Below, piece after piece: positions 44,087 through 52,842 of a DNA stretch of 64,000 nucleotides. Origin of the DNA: Photobacterium halotolerans DSM 18316 (GTDB lineage: Bacteria > Pseudomonadota > Gammaproteobacteria > Enterobacterales > Vibrionaceae). The notes beneath the pieces were generated by a model. That model was not told the DNA's origin. It did not search any database and saw nothing but the letters and a program-made list of their open reading frames with translations. Both the position numbers and the translations under genes were made by a program. The stretch is taken from NCBI RefSeq assembly GCF_000425165.1, contig NZ_AULG01000015.1, forward strand, positions 62,001 to 126,000, read 5' to 3'. Position 1 is the stretch's first letter; each line of letters begins with the position of its first letter.

Positions 44087-44389
44087 ATGTTAGCTGAACA
44101 CCGGCAGTACCTGTTACCAGGCGGTAAAGGATACCATTTGGATGTGAAGGTTATACCTACTGGTTTTCTTGAAGTTGAAATCATGGAAGAACACGATAAG
44201 TTTTTGGCTGAGTTTGAAGAACTTTCGTTTCTGTCAAATGGCAAAAAAACTGAGTTAGTTTGTCGAGATCATGTCGGTGGTGAATGTGTACGCTGGCAAG
44301 TGGATATGGCGAGTGATGATGCCCGGGAGCTCGCTAAACTGATCGAACTTGCTGAGGATGAGTTTGAGTTGCTAATGCGTGATCTATGA
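44087..44389 (+). CDS. Small acidic protein of unknown function
   Basis: 100 residues from the ATG at 44087; GGAGG eight bases upstream decides the start (a second AGGAGG abuts the ATG). A GTG at 44072 is an alternative. The protein is mixed alpha/beta by appearance (GGKGYHLDVKVIPTGFLEVEIMEEH) with an acidic helical C-terminus (ARELAKLIELAEDEFELLMRDL). No signal peptide is visible and I recognise no family. It ends at a UUCG-loop terminator. Confidence 0.6.
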   Translation: MLAEHRQYLLPGGKGYHLDVKVIPTGFLEVEIMEEHDKFLAEFEELSFLSNGKKTELVCRDHVGGECVRWQVDMASDDARELAKLIELAEDEFELLMRDL

Positions 44390-44420
44390 CGAATTATCAG
44401 CATCGAATTCTGCGAAACAA

Positions 44421-44443
44421 GCCCTGCTTCGGCAGGGTTTTTC
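44421..44443 (+). terminator. Terminator after the small acidic protein gene
   Basis: GCCCTGC, TTCG loop, GGCAGGG and TTTTTC. Confidence 0.85.
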
Positions 44444-44616
44444 GTATCTGGCGTTCGTAACACGCAATCGGTTGGGCAATCGTTTCTTTCAATCAACACT
44501 CTGTTTCTGTCAGGCCCGGGCTTGTGGGTTGTTCAGGCGGTATTGAAGGTCTAAAATCCTTGTCACAAGATGCGATTAACGCATAAATCTACGCCCTACC
44601 GTAAAAGAAGAACAGA

Positions 44617-45456
44617 ATGAAATTAGAAGCCATTGACTTTACTGCTGACGATGCACAAGAGCGTTTCGTTGAATCACTGCGCGAAACAGGTTTTGGTGTC
44701 CTGAAAAATCATCCCTTACAGCAAGAGCTGGTCAGCGCCATTTATCATAACTGGCAAGCGTTTTTCGACTCTGAAGATAAATACGCTTTTCGTTTCAACG
44801 CTGATACGCAAGATGGTTTCTTTCCACCAGAGATCTCTGAAACCGCAAAAGGCCATGATCAGAAAGATATCAAAGAATTCTTTCACTATTACCCATGGGG
44901 CCTGTGCCCTGACTCGCTGAAAGACGAATTGCAGAACTATTATGCCCAGGCCAATGCGCTGGCGGCGACTTTGCTGTCCTGGGTGGAAAAGCACTCACCT
45001 GCAGAGGTATCTGCACTGTATTCGCAGTCGCTATCCAGCATGATTGAGAACAGCGACAAAACCTTGCTCCGTGTTCTGCATTACCCGCCTCTGAAAGGTG
45101 AAGAAGAGCTGGGTGCTATCCGTGCCGGTGCCCATGAAGACATTAATTTGCTGACTGTGCTGCCTGCTGCCAACGAGCCTGGTCTGCAGGTCAAAGCGAA
45201 AACAGGCGAGTGGCTGGATGTGCCGTGTGAATTCGGTAACCTGATCATTAACATTGGTGACATGCTTCAGGAAGCGTCTGGCGGTTATTTCCCGTCAACG
45301 ACTCACCGTGTGATCAATCCTGAAGGTGCAGATAAAACGAAATCGCGTATTTCTCTGCCACTTTTCCTGCACCCGAAACCTGACGTTGTCTTATCAGAGC
45401 GCCATACTGCCGACAGCTATCTGATGGAGCGCCTGAAAGAGCTGGGCCTGATTTAA
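44617..45456 (+). CDS. 2-oxoglutarate/Fe(II)-dependent oxygenase, isopenicillin N synthase-like
   Basis: 279 residues. The iron ligands are His173 and Asp175 (GAHEDINLLTVL) and His230 (PSTTHRVINP); Arg244 with Ser246 (SRISLPLF) would bind the 2-oxoglutarate carboxylate. The N-terminal VESLRETGFGVLKNHPL is the DIOX_N-type segment. It should be a cytoplasmic hydroxylase or related oxidase; the substrate cannot be predicted. There is no biosynthetic cluster around it. A strong terminator follows. Confidence 0.88.
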   Translation: MKLEAIDFTADDAQERFVESLRETGFGVLKNHPLQQELVSAIYHNWQAFFDSEDKYAFRFNADTQDGFFPPEISETAKGHDQKDIKEFFHYYPWGLCPDSLKDELQNYYAQANALAATLLSWVEKHSPAEVSALYSQSLSSMIENSDKTLLRVLHYPPLKGEEELGAIRAGAHEDINLLTVLPAANEPGLQVKAKTGEWLDVPCEFGNLIINIGDMLQEASGGYFPSTTHRVINPEGADKTKSRISLPLFLHPKPDVVLSERHTADSYLMERLKELGLI

Positions 45457-45477
45457 TTCATTCATCCCAATCAAACA

Positions 45478-45505
45478 ACGCCAGCTCAGTGAGCTGGCGT
45501 TTTTG
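45478..45505 (+). terminator. Terminator after the oxygenase gene
   Basis: ACGCCAGCTC and GAGCTGGCGT around AGT, followed by TTTTG. Confidence 0.9.
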
Positions 45506-45548
45506 TCTGGCACATCAAGGCTGAATGGATTCTTTGATCAGCCAGCAT

Positions 45549-46271
45549 TCATTGCCTGCATGTTGGGGCATGGATATTGGGGTAGTAGGCTGTCATCACT
45601 GCGTAGCGATGCAAGGTGGTATTCGTGTGCAGTCGTTTGAGCGGGTGGTGGAGTTGAGTAATACCCTGGGTGAGTTCGAACTGAGTCTGCAGTTGTCCTG
45701 TTAAAGACAATTCACTGGGTAGCAACTTGATGCCGTCCTGCAGGTAGCCCTGCATATTATCCGGCATCTGACCAAGCCACCAGGACGGAAGTTGTTTACT
45801 GGCTTTGCTTCGGTCAAACCAATGGTCGGACAGTAACAGTAAGTGATGATCCCCGGTTGGCGTCAGTTGCTCCAGCGTCAGGCCGATAGCCTGGAAAAGC
45901 GTTGAGCGCCGCGCCAGATTAGCGCTTTGAAGGCGGTGCGCGATAACCCACAGAGTTGTTTCGTGGGTCCGTATCCGAAAGACTGGAGGCATGATCACAT
46001 CATCGCATTCCACTTGTTCAAGCGTGGCTGTCATGCCCTCTTTTTCCAGCGTTGCCAGAATACGCCGACACATCAGCCTGCCTAAATGACGATCGCGCAT
46101 GCCTCGGTTATGCACCGTAGGGTAATGTTGGGTACACAGCTGTAAACAGTCAGCCTGAAACTGTTCGATACTGACGGCAACTAACTCACTGATCAAAAAC
46201 AGCTTAACCTCACGTGATCGGACTCGACATAGATAATGGGTATACCGCTCTATGATATTGCCAGAGCGCAT
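45549..46271 (-). CDS. Conserved-looking protein of unknown function
   Basis: 240 residues in the longest frame. The ATG at 46271 has no ribosome site; a TTG about 25 codons in (before ISELVAVSIEQF) has GAGG upstream and may be the true start. The sequence is rich in Leu, His and Gln with blocks ADCLQLCTQHYPTVHNRGMRDRHLGRLMCRRILATLEKEG and LLLLSDHWFDRSKASKQLPSWWLG. There is no signal peptide or membrane helix. I do not recognise a family; the RDRHLGRLMCRR block suggests nucleic-acid or nucleotide contact but this is a guess. Confidence 0.65.
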   Translation of the reverse strand: MRSGNIIERYTHYLCRVRSREVKLFLISELVAVSIEQFQADCLQLCTQHYPTVHNRGMRDRHLGRLMCRRILATLEKEGMTATLEQVECDDVIMPPVFRIRTHETTLWVIAHRLQSANLARRSTLFQAIGLTLEQLTPTGDHHLLLLSDHWFDRSKASKQLPSWWLGQMPDNMQGYLQDGIKLLPSELSLTGQLQTQFELTQGITQLHHPLKRLHTNTTLHRYAVMTAYYPNIHAPTCRQ

Positions 46272-46534
46272 AGCAGAAAAGGGTTATGTGCCTGAATAAT
46301 CTGAACCTGTATCAAAGTTATGCGTTTAGTTTGAAATTATATCCGTTTTTCGGCATGGAACGGCCTGAAGCAGGAAGAGTGATGGAAGCGAGCCAAATGT
46401 TCTGTGGTGCTCACTACGCCGAAACAGACAAGCGTGCAGTGACTAAATACTTAAGCAAGACCTCAGATCTGGCTGCCAGCCAGCGGCCAGATCGACGTTG
46501 TGAGGAAATGTGCAACGGCCCAGAGAAAGGCGCG
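46272..46534. other. Intergenic region with a hairpin, no gene
   Basis: GATCTGGC (46466-46473) and GCCAGATC (46486-46493) form a stem downstream of msrQ on the minus strand. The only open frame (46286-46576, plus strand) overlaps the msrQ end and has no family features. Confidence 0.4.
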
Positions 46535-47194
46535 TTATCTTTCTTCAGAAGGGGTGTGCTGTGGAAATTTAGGTAGCCACCGCTTGAAAGTTTTTCGCCG
46601 GAAACTCAATAGCATCACAGCCCCGACAATATAGAGTGCCGGTTCCACAATACCGGATTTCACTGACCAGTAGTAATGAACCGGTGCCAGCACAGCTACC
46701 AGATACACCCAGTAGTGCAGCTGTTGCCAGCGTTTACCTAATTTTCTCTGCATCCCCTGAGTGGAAGTAATGGCAAGGGCAAAGAGAATTAACCAGCATA
46801 CTGCACCTATAGTCAGATAGGGACGCTCGGTTATTTCACTGGCCAGCAAGGACCAGTCGAGATTCAGATCCAGCAGTACATAGACCAAAAGATGCAGGGC
46901 TGCCCAGAAAAAACTGTAAAGTCCGAGCACCCGACGTACTTTCACTAAGGCGCCTTGCTTGAGCAGCTTTGCAACCGGGGAGACCAGCAGGGTGATAAAG
47001 AGGGTGTTGAGTGCCGCTTTACCTGTAAAGTGACTTAGGCCCTGAACGGGATCCGCACCGAGCCGGCCGTTCAGAAGCTGAAAAGTCAGCATCGCCAGAA
47101 AGCCTAACGACACCAGATGAATCAGCGTTTTTAACACAGTTATGTGAGCGGGCTTAAGCCGGATACTTTGCAAGGTGCGCGCCAGTTTCTGCAT
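46535..47194 (-). CDS. msrQ: Haem-binding membrane subunit of the MsrPQ methionine-sulfoxide reductase
   Basis: 219 residues with about six membrane helices. LGLYSFFWAALHLLVYVLLD and WQQLHYWVYLVAVLAPVHYYWSVKS carry the conserved haem-ligand histidines of the YedZ/MsrQ family. It passes electrons from the respiratory chain or flavin to periplasmic MsrP, which repairs oxidised methionine in envelope proteins. Its ATG overlaps the msrP stop (TAATG), so the pair is co-translated. Confidence 0.93.
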   Translation of the reverse strand: MQKLARTLQSIRLKPAHITVLKTLIHLVSLGFLAMLTFQLLNGRLGADPVQGLSHFTGKAALNTLFITLLVSPVAKLLKQGALVKVRRVLGLYSFFWAALHLLVYVLLDLNLDWSLLASEITERPYLTIGAVCWLILFALAITSTQGMQRKLGKRWQQLHYWVYLVAVLAPVHYYWSVKSGIVEPALYIVGAVMLLSFRRKTFKRWLPKFPQHTPSEER

Positions 47195-48204
47195 TAAAAG
47201 AATTTCCCCAAATCCATTCCTTTATAAAGTCCCGCGACTTCAGAGCCATAACCGTTGAATAGCAGCGTCGGCTGACGACGACTGCTGAACAGGTTGCCCT
47301 CACCAATAAAGCGTTCGCTTGCCTGGCTCCATCTAGGGTGATCGACTTGTGGATTCACGTTGGCGTAGAAACCGTACTCATTAGAAGCGAGCAGGTTCCA
47401 GGTTGTGGGCGGTTGCTTATCCGTCAGTGTTATTTTGACGATAGACTTGATGCTTTTGAAGCCGTATTTCCATGGCACCACCAAGCGCAGCGGTGCACCG
47501 TTCTGCGGTGCCAGCGTTTTTCCGTATAAGCCGACAGCAATCAGGGTCAATGGGTGCATCGCTTCGTCCATTCGCAGGCCTTCAACGTACGGATAATCTA
47601 TCCCGCCACCCAGGCGGCGAGATGCCTGTCCCGGCATTTGTTTCGGGTCGTACAGTGTTTCGAAAGCGACGAATTTGGCGTTACTGGTTGGCTGTGCATA
47701 TCTCAGCAGTGACGCCAGCGGGAAGCCGATCCAAGGCACGTTCATCGACCAGGCTTCGACACAACGCAGCCGATAGATGCGCTCTTCAATCGGGAAGCGT
47801 TTAAATATGTCGTCATAATCGAGCGTGAAAGGGCGGGCAACCATGCCGCTGACATCCACTTTCCATGGATCGGTCACAAAATTGGCTGCCCGGCGTGCAG
47901 GATCAGACTTGTCGGTACCGAACTCATAAAAATTATTATATTTCAGAATCTTGTCTTCAGGTGTCAAAGACAGTTCCGGGTGAAAACGTGTGGAGGCGGG
48001 GGCGTTGAGCGCCCGTCGGCGATCCGGTATTTTTTCGTCATCACCAAAAATATCAAAGATATTGGCCTGGGCTTGCGTGGCTAAGGGCAGGGTTGCCAGG
48101 GTGATCCCCAGCTTTTTGAGAATGTCGCGGCGTTGGTGATAAACCGACTCCGGTGTGACATCACTTTCCTTCAGTTGCCAGGGCGGGGTTGATTTAATAC
48201 GCAT
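47194..48204 (-). CDS. msrP: Molybdopterin catalytic subunit of methionine-sulfoxide reductase
   Basis: 336 residues from the ATG at 48204, which has AAGGGA five bases upstream; an ATG two codons earlier sits directly on the ribosome site. A Tat-type signal ([24 protein letters not shown]) directs it to the periplasm. The molybdenum-coordinating cysteine is in [15 protein letters not shown], and [19 protein letters not shown] is also typical of YedY/MsrP. It reduces methionine sulfoxide in exported proteins. The operon msrP-msrQ is complete. Confidence 0.95.
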   Translation of the reverse strand: MRIKSTPPWQLKESDVTPESVYHQRRDILKKLGITLATLPLATQAQANIFDIFGDDEKIPDRRRALNAPASTRFHPELSLTPEDKILKYNNFYEFGTDKSDPARRAANFVTDPWKVDVSGMVARPFTLDYDDIFKRFPIEERIYRLRCVEAWSMNVPWIGFPLASLLRYAQPTSNAKFVAFETLYDPKQMPGQASRRLGGGIDYPYVEGLRMDEAMHPLTLIAVGLYGKTLAPQNGAPLRLVVPWKYGFKSIKSIVKITLTDKQPPTTWNLLASNEYGFYANVNPQVDHPRWSQASERFIGEGNLFSSRRQPTLLFNGYGSEVAGLYKGMDLGKFF

Positions 48205-48336
48205 GTGCATCCCTTTGTGCGGTATAAATTTACTGATGTGTTACAAGAGACCTGAATCAATCAGAAAAATTTCATCTGCACGGGTATTAAAAGGCTGAAA
48301 GCCAGGTTGCCGTTGTTTATGATGACCGCCGGATTG

Positions 48337-49020
48337 TTATTGAGTGATGTGGCCTGTTTTCACTAACAGCAGGCAGCCATCCCGGGTTGCAGGCTGATGA
48401 GAGCTGCCCGGCGGCGTACGCAGCCAGAAGCCTTCGCCATATTCTCCCCATTCATCATAAAAGCTGCCAGCAAGGATATAGACTTCCAGGCCGCCGTCGT
48501 AACTTTGCGGCGGTAGCGTTGACCCCGCGGGCCATTGCATGATGACAGTGCGATCTGAGCCATAGCCATGCAGCGGAAGCACGGACTGACCGGGGTAATG
48601 GCCGGGCTGCCATCTGGCGTTATGGGTATCAATCCTGAGCGGTTCCCTATCGCCTTCCGGAAACATGTTCAGTTTGACATACAAGGTACAGCCGCTGTCG
48701 CTGGCAGGCGCATGCCGGGTTTTGGCCGGGTTTCGGATATAGGTGCCTGCCGGGTAGTGACCAAACTCGTCCTGAAAGATACCGCTGACGACAAAGATTT
48801 CTTCACCGTTTGGATGGTAATGCGTTGAAAAGTGCGTGTTGGGTTCATAACGGACAAGGCTGGTGACTTCACCTGACTCTTTCGCTTCCCGTTCCAGTGG
48901 AATACGCCACACGCCTGTTGCCGGGGATGCCATCCAGTGTTGTGCCTGGGTATTGATCACCACACGTTCATCACGGTTCATGTTAATCGGCTCAAAGGGA
49001 GCCTCGGAGCAGGACCTCAT
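48337..49020 (-). CDS. Double-cupin ChrR-like protein
   Basis: 227 residues. Two cupin repeats are visible: FSTHYHPNGEEIFVVSGIFQDEFGHYPAGTYIRNP and LPPQSYDGGLEVYILAGSFYDEWGEYGEGFWLRTPPG. The HxH...E...H metal site is clear in the first repeat, while the second lacks the HxH pair. The family resembles the cupin half of the anti-sigma factor ChrR, but the zinc anti-sigma domain and a partner sigma factor are absent here. GGAG eight bases before the ATG at 49020 decides the start. It is a single gene; the function is unknown. Confidence 0.8.
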   Translation of the reverse strand: MRSCSEAPFEPINMNRDERVVINTQAQHWMASPATGVWRIPLEREAKESGEVTSLVRYEPNTHFSTHYHPNGEEIFVVSGIFQDEFGHYPAGTYIRNPAKTRHAPASDSGCTLYVKLNMFPEGDREPLRIDTHNARWQPGHYPGQSVLPLHGYGSDRTVIMQWPAGSTLPPQSYDGGLEVYILAGSFYDEWGEYGEGFWLRTPPGSSHQPATRDGCLLLVKTGHITQ

Positions 49021-49212
49021 GGTTTCGTCTCCATGTTTGAGCTTTATTTAAAGCAGCTTCCTAAAGTGTAGTTAATTCACTGTAACCGGAAAGTCTGCCA
49101 AGCGTTTTCGTATCGGGAAGGCTGAGGACTGCTGTCATCTTTTTTGGACGCATATTTCTGCATTCAAAATGTCAAGCTGTGATGTAAAACAGTAAATCTC
49201 AGACTTTTACGA

Positions 49213-49240
49213 TTGACCTGAGCTGGATGCTTGCTATTCT
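49213..49240 (+). promoter_or_regulatory. Sigma70 promoter of the desaturase gene
   Basis: TTGACC (49213-49218) and TATTCT (49235-49240) are 16 bases apart, directly followed by the FabR/DesT-like operator. Confidence 0.6.
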
Positions 49241-49258
49241 AGCGAACACTTGTACGCC
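49241..49258. promoter_or_regulatory. FabR/DesT-like operator of the desaturase gene
   Basis: AGCGAACACTTGTACGCC matches the palindrome AGCGWACA-NN-TGTWCGCT with one end mismatch. It begins one base after the -10 box, where a repressor would block initiation. Confidence 0.7.
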
Positions 49259-49275
49259 GAAAGACAGAGAATGAC

Positions 49276-50400
49276 ATGTCACATCCAAAGCCGCCAATCA
49301 TCTGGCTAAATTTGATTATCTTTACCGTTACCTTTTCCATTGCTGCGATTGGTGCACCCCTTTATGCTTATTTTGTCGGGTTTGACTGGCAGCAGGGGCT
49401 GATGCTGCTGGCTGCTTTCAGTTACTGCGGGCTGTCTATTACAGCAGGTTATCACCGCCTCTGGTCGCATAAAGCGTATGAAGCAAGTGCTGCCGTGCGT
49501 TTTATCTATGCGATTGGCGGCGCATTCGCGCTGCAAAACAGTATTCTGCACTGGTCATCGGATCACCGGATTCACCATCGCCATGTGGATAATAACGATG
49601 TCGATCCGTATTCCGCCAAACGTGGCTTTTTCTACAGCCATATCGGTTGGATGCTGCGTGAATATCAGGCGCATCGCTACACGGACTACTCAAACTGCCG
49701 CGACTTACAAAAAGATAAGATCGTCATGTGGCAGCACAAGTATTACGTACCGCTGGCTGTGGCGACGAATGTGGGTATACCGCTGCTGTTTGGCCTATTA
49801 CACGGCGATATCTGGGGAGCGTTGCTGCTGGTCGGGGTTGTTCGTCTGGTGCTCAGTCATCACACCACCTTCTTTATCAACTCTCTGGCTCATATCTGGG
49901 GGTCACAACCTTATACGGATAAAAATACGGCGCGGGACAATGGCTTTCTGGCTTTCCTGACTTTTGGTGAGGGGTATCATAACTACCATCACATCTTTGA
50001 AAATGACTACCGGAACGGAATTCGCTGGTGGCAGTTTGATCCGACTAAGTGGTTGATAAGAAGCCTGTCCTGGTTAGGTCTTGCCAGCAACCTGCGTACT
50101 TGCCCGGAAGATAAAATTGAAAAGGCGAAGGCAACTATGATGCTTAAACGTATTCAGTCCCGCCTGAGCACCGGGCCGGATAGCCGGGCTGTACTGCAAA
50201 AAGTGGAAGCCGAGTATGACGTGCTGATACAGAAAATTTCAGAGTACTATGCAACCCGAAAACAATTACTTGAGGTAAAAAGACAGGCTCTGCGTGAACA
50301 GTACGACAATCTGGATATTGTGAAGCAATATCAGGAAATAAAGGCCCGGCTGGAACAACAGCGTCGTGACTGGAAACTGCTGACAGCACAATATGCCTGA
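49276..50400 (+). CDS. Acyl-CoA/acyl-lipid delta-9 type fatty acid desaturase
   Basis: 374 residues. The three histidine boxes are HRLWSH (60-65), HRIHHRH (97-103) and EGYHNYHH (232-239), in the positions of the stearoyl-CoA desaturase family. Four or so membrane helices surround them. A basic helical tail of about 90 residues (after about 280) extends beyond the catalytic part. It introduces a double bond into membrane fatty acids using oxygen and an electron donor, adjusting fluidity. A promoter overlapped by a FabR/DesT-type operator suggests repression by unsaturated acyl-CoA. The ribosome site is weak. Confidence 0.92.
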   Translation: MSHPKPPIIWLNLIIFTVTFSIAAIGAPLYAYFVGFDWQQGLMLLAAFSYCGLSITAGYHRLWSHKAYEASAAVRFIYAIGGAFALQNSILHWSSDHRIHHRHVDNNDVDPYSAKRGFFYSHIGWMLREYQAHRYTDYSNCRDLQKDKIVMWQHKYYVPLAVATNVGIPLLFGLLHGDIWGALLLVGVVRLVLSHHTTFFINSLAHIWGSQPYTDKNTARDNGFLAFLTFGEGYHNYHHIFENDYRNGIRWWQFDPTKWLIRSLSWLGLASNLRTCPEDKIEKAKATMMLKRIQSRLSTGPDSRAVLQKVEAEYDVLIQKISEYYATRKQLLEVKRQALREQYDNLDIVKQYQEIKARLEQQRRDWKLLTAQYA

Positions 50401-50419
50401 GTCTGGATCGGGTGAACGA

Positions 50420-50446
50420 AAAAGCGGGCAATGCCCGCTTTTTTTG
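50420..50446 (+). terminator. Terminator after the desaturase gene
   Basis: AAAGCGGGC and GCCCGCTTT around AAT with a long T-run. Confidence 0.9.
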
Positions 50447-50726
50447 TACGCATAATTCTACACAAATCCCACAGCTAACAACTCACCGCCACTTTATTGA
50501 CGTAAATCTGACTTGGTATTTGCAGGAGCTGGGTACACTGACGGTCAAACTCAGAAAGTGATCAAGGCTACATTTTGTGTCATATATAAGAAAATCACAG
50601 TCACTTGCTGAGTAAAGATCAAACTTTGCCATAATAATTAAGGTTCTGTTGCCAAATTTTTTGGGTGGAATATCAACTGACTCTCAGTTGCTTATGTCAA
50701 CAGACTTTATCGATCTGGAGGCTTTC

Positions 50727-51635
50727 GTGTATCGCTCATTACTTTGTACTCTGATTGGCCTGGCTTCAATGGGTGCGAATGCTATTGAATACCAACTCCC
50801 TTCTGACGGCAGTAAGCTTGTCGGCGCTGTGGAGTATTATCAGGTTCCCGAGAATGAAAAAGAGAGTATCGCTGATATCGCTAACCACTTTGACGTGGGC
50901 TTTTTAGCCGTGATGGAAGCGAATAAAGGGGTTGATCCTTTTCTGCCTGAACCGGGTACAATGCTGACCATACCGACCCAGCTGATTTTGCCTGATGTTG
51001 AGCATGAAGGCATTGTGATCAACCTTGCTGAATTGCGTTTGTACTATTTTCCGCCAGATAAAGACTCTGTCTATGTATTCCCTATCGGCATCGGCCGGAT
51101 TGGCCGGGAAACACCTGTGATGACAACGTCAATCAGCCAGAAAATTGTCGGTCCTACCTGGACACCAACGGCGAACATTCGCAAAGAATACCGCGAAGAA
51201 CGGGGCATTGAACTGCCGGCCGTGATTCCCGCCGGTCCGGATAATCCATTAGGTGAGTACGCCATGCGGCTTGCTCACAGCCGTGGTGAATACCTGATAC
51301 ATGGTACCAACAAAGACTTCGGTATTGGTATGCGTGTCAGCTCGGGTTGTATCCGTATGAACCCATGGGATATTGAGTGGTTGTTCCCGCAGGTTCCAAA
51401 AGGCACTAAAGTCCGGGTGATCAATCAGCCGTTGAAAGAAACCCGCGAACCGGATGGCAGTCTGTATGTTGAAGTGCATCAGCCTTTGTCAAAGTCTGAG
51501 TCTGAAGCGGGGCATGCTAAAGTCGTGAAACCAAGTAATGCCCTTGTTAATGCTGTTGAAAGTGATAACCAGGCGATTTCACGCTTGTCTCAGGCTCTGC
51601 AGTCTCAGGACGGTGTACCTGTCGCGATTGACTGA
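50727..51635 (+). CDS. L,D-transpeptidase, YkuD/YbiS type
   Basis: 302 residues from the GTG at 50727; GGAGG six bases upstream decides the start, and the signal peptide (YRSLLCTLIGLASMGANA) then sits at the N-terminus. A LysM-like segment (ESIADIANHFDVGFLAVMEANKG) binds peptidoglycan. The YkuD active site is HGTNKDFGIGMRVSSGCIRM, with the catalytic cysteine in SSGC. By family (ErfK/YbiS/YcfS) it links a lipoprotein to meso-diaminopimelate in peptidoglycan. The next gene, convergent to it, encodes an Lpp-type lipoprotein ending in YRK, the natural substrate. The 326 bases upstream hold no gene. Confidence 0.9.
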   Translation: MYRSLLCTLIGLASMGANAIEYQLPSDGSKLVGAVEYYQVPENEKESIADIANHFDVGFLAVMEANKGVDPFLPEPGTMLTIPTQLILPDVEHEGIVINLAELRLYYFPPDKDSVYVFPIGIGRIGRETPVMTTSISQKIVGPTWTPTANIRKEYREERGIELPAVIPAGPDNPLGEYAMRLAHSRGEYLIHGTNKDFGIGMRVSSGCIRMNPWDIEWLFPQVPKGTKVRVINQPLKETREPDGSLYVEVHQPLSKSESEAGHAKVVKPSNALVNAVESDNQAISRLSQALQSQDGVPVAID

Positions 51636-51715
51636 TTATGCGGGCATAGGAATGTTGATTGCTGCCAGCTTGTACGTGCAAACTTGTATAAGCGGGTAAA
51701 TACCAAATTTCAGAC

Positions 51716-51749
51716 AAAAAAAAGTGGAGCTGAAAAGCCCCACTTTTTT
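51716..51749. terminator. Bidirectional terminator between L,D-transpeptidase and lpp genes
   Basis: A-rich AAAGTGG..GCT pairs with AGC..CCACTTT and is flanked by A and T runs, so it works for both convergent genes. Confidence 0.85.
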
Positions 51750-51759
51750 GTCGTTTTTG

Positions 51760-52023
51760 TTACTTACGATACGAACTAGCCATGTTGTCAATACGCTGGT
51801 TAGCACGCATTGCTTCCTGGTAAGCAGCATCTGCAGAAGCACGAGCGTCGTTAACGGCGCCGGCCATCTGATCTTGCTGACTTTGCAGTGCACCCACTTG
51901 GTCAGAAAGCATGTCTACTTTATTGGTTAGTTGTTGCATCTGATCTACTTCATCTGAGCTGGAACAGCCAATCAAAGTTGCACTCAGAATGATACCAGTA
52001 AGGATAGATAATGAACGGTTCAT
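51760..52023 (-). CDS. lpp: Lpp-type major outer-membrane lipoprotein
   Basis: 87 residues. The lipobox is LIGC with Cys20 as the lipidated residue. The mature part is an Ala/Gln heptad-repeat helix (VDQMQQLTNKVDMLSDQVGALQSQ...) ending in SYRK, the C-terminal lysine that L,D-transpeptidases join to peptidoglycan. The mature chain (68 residues) is about ten longer than E. coli Lpp. It tethers the outer membrane to the cell wall. AAGGAG lies about 11 bases before the ATG. It faces the L,D-transpeptidase gene across a shared terminator. Confidence 0.9.
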   Translation of the reverse strand: MNRSLSILTGIILSATLIGCSSSDEVDQMQQLTNKVDMLSDQVGALQSQQDQMAGAVNDARASADAAYQEAMRANQRIDNMASSYRK

Positions 52024-52248
52024 TTTTCTTTCTTCTCCTTTGTTTTGCCACTACAGACCGAGTGTAAAAATTTATCAGTCGGCAGAATTAGTATGGCATA
52101 TGTTATTCAAATTGCTCATCCAAGAAGCTTTTTTCCCAAAAAAAATTCTCTCAAAGACGAGAAAAAGCCCGTGAACGACAGCAAGAATGCGGCCTTTCGC
52201 TGTTTGAGTCAATGCACGCTATGTGAATGATATGTCAAATCTTCTTGA

Positions 52249-52842
52249 TTATTTCTCAATCAAGAGACGTTCATTCCTGTCAATAGCGTCTACCAGAATA
52301 TTGGGGTTTAAGGTGTGAGGCACTTTTTCTAACAAGGTGCCGTCGGGTTTTAACAGATAAAAATACGAGCTGTGATCGACAGAATATTCTAGTGCAGAAT
52401 CTTCCTGCTTGGTTTTCATATAGAGGACGCCATACTTTTTCGCCAGTAATTGGGTTTGTTCCATCGTCCCCGTCATGCCTGTAATATCTTTATGGAAATA
52501 TTGCGCGTATTGAGCACTTTTTTCAGGTGTATCCCTTTCTGGATCCAAAGTAATAAATACAGGCCAAACCTTATTTAACTCATCCTGGGAGATCGCTTTC
52601 AAAGCGGCACCCAAAATAGCCAGTGATGTCGGGCAGACATCCGGGCAGTGGGTGAAACCAAAGTAGACAACACGCAGACGGTTATCATTGGTATTGAACA
52701 AGTCGACGGACTCTTTACCACTCTCGAGCTGACCGCTCGATTGCTGGGCTTCTGCGACACTGGCGTCATGACTGTCAACAAGGTAACGGGTGGCGAGGCC
52801 AGCAACCAAGGCTACGGCCAGAATTATCCATTGAAATTTCAC
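52249..52842 (-). CDS. SCO1/SenC copper chaperone
   Basis: 197 residues with one N-terminal membrane helix (about 4-20) and a periplasmic thioredoxin-like domain. The copper ligands are Cys66 and Cys70 (THCPDVCPTS) and His157 (SVDHSSYFYLLKPDG). SCO proteins deliver copper to the CuA centre of cytochrome oxidase or act as thiol reductases. Its start overlaps the stop of the upstream small membrane protein by four bases, so the two are co-translated. No oxidase genes are in the window. Confidence 0.92.
   Translation of the reverse strand: MKFQWIILAVALVAGLATRYLVDSHDASVAEAQQSSGQLESGKESVDLFNTNDNRLRVVYFGFTHCPDVCPTSLAILGAALKAISQDELNKVWPVFITLDPERDTPEKSAQYAQYFHKDITGMTGTMEQTQLLAKKYGVLYMKTKQEDSALEYSVDHSSYFYLLKPDGTLLEKVPHTLNPNILVDAIDRNERLLIEK

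Noticed and set aside
46286..46576. Plus-strand frame of 96 codons between the 45.5 kb gene and msrQ
   Set aside because: It overlaps the msrQ 3' end and spans the hairpin downstream of msrQ, and its sequence has no family character; a GGG before the ATG is the only support.
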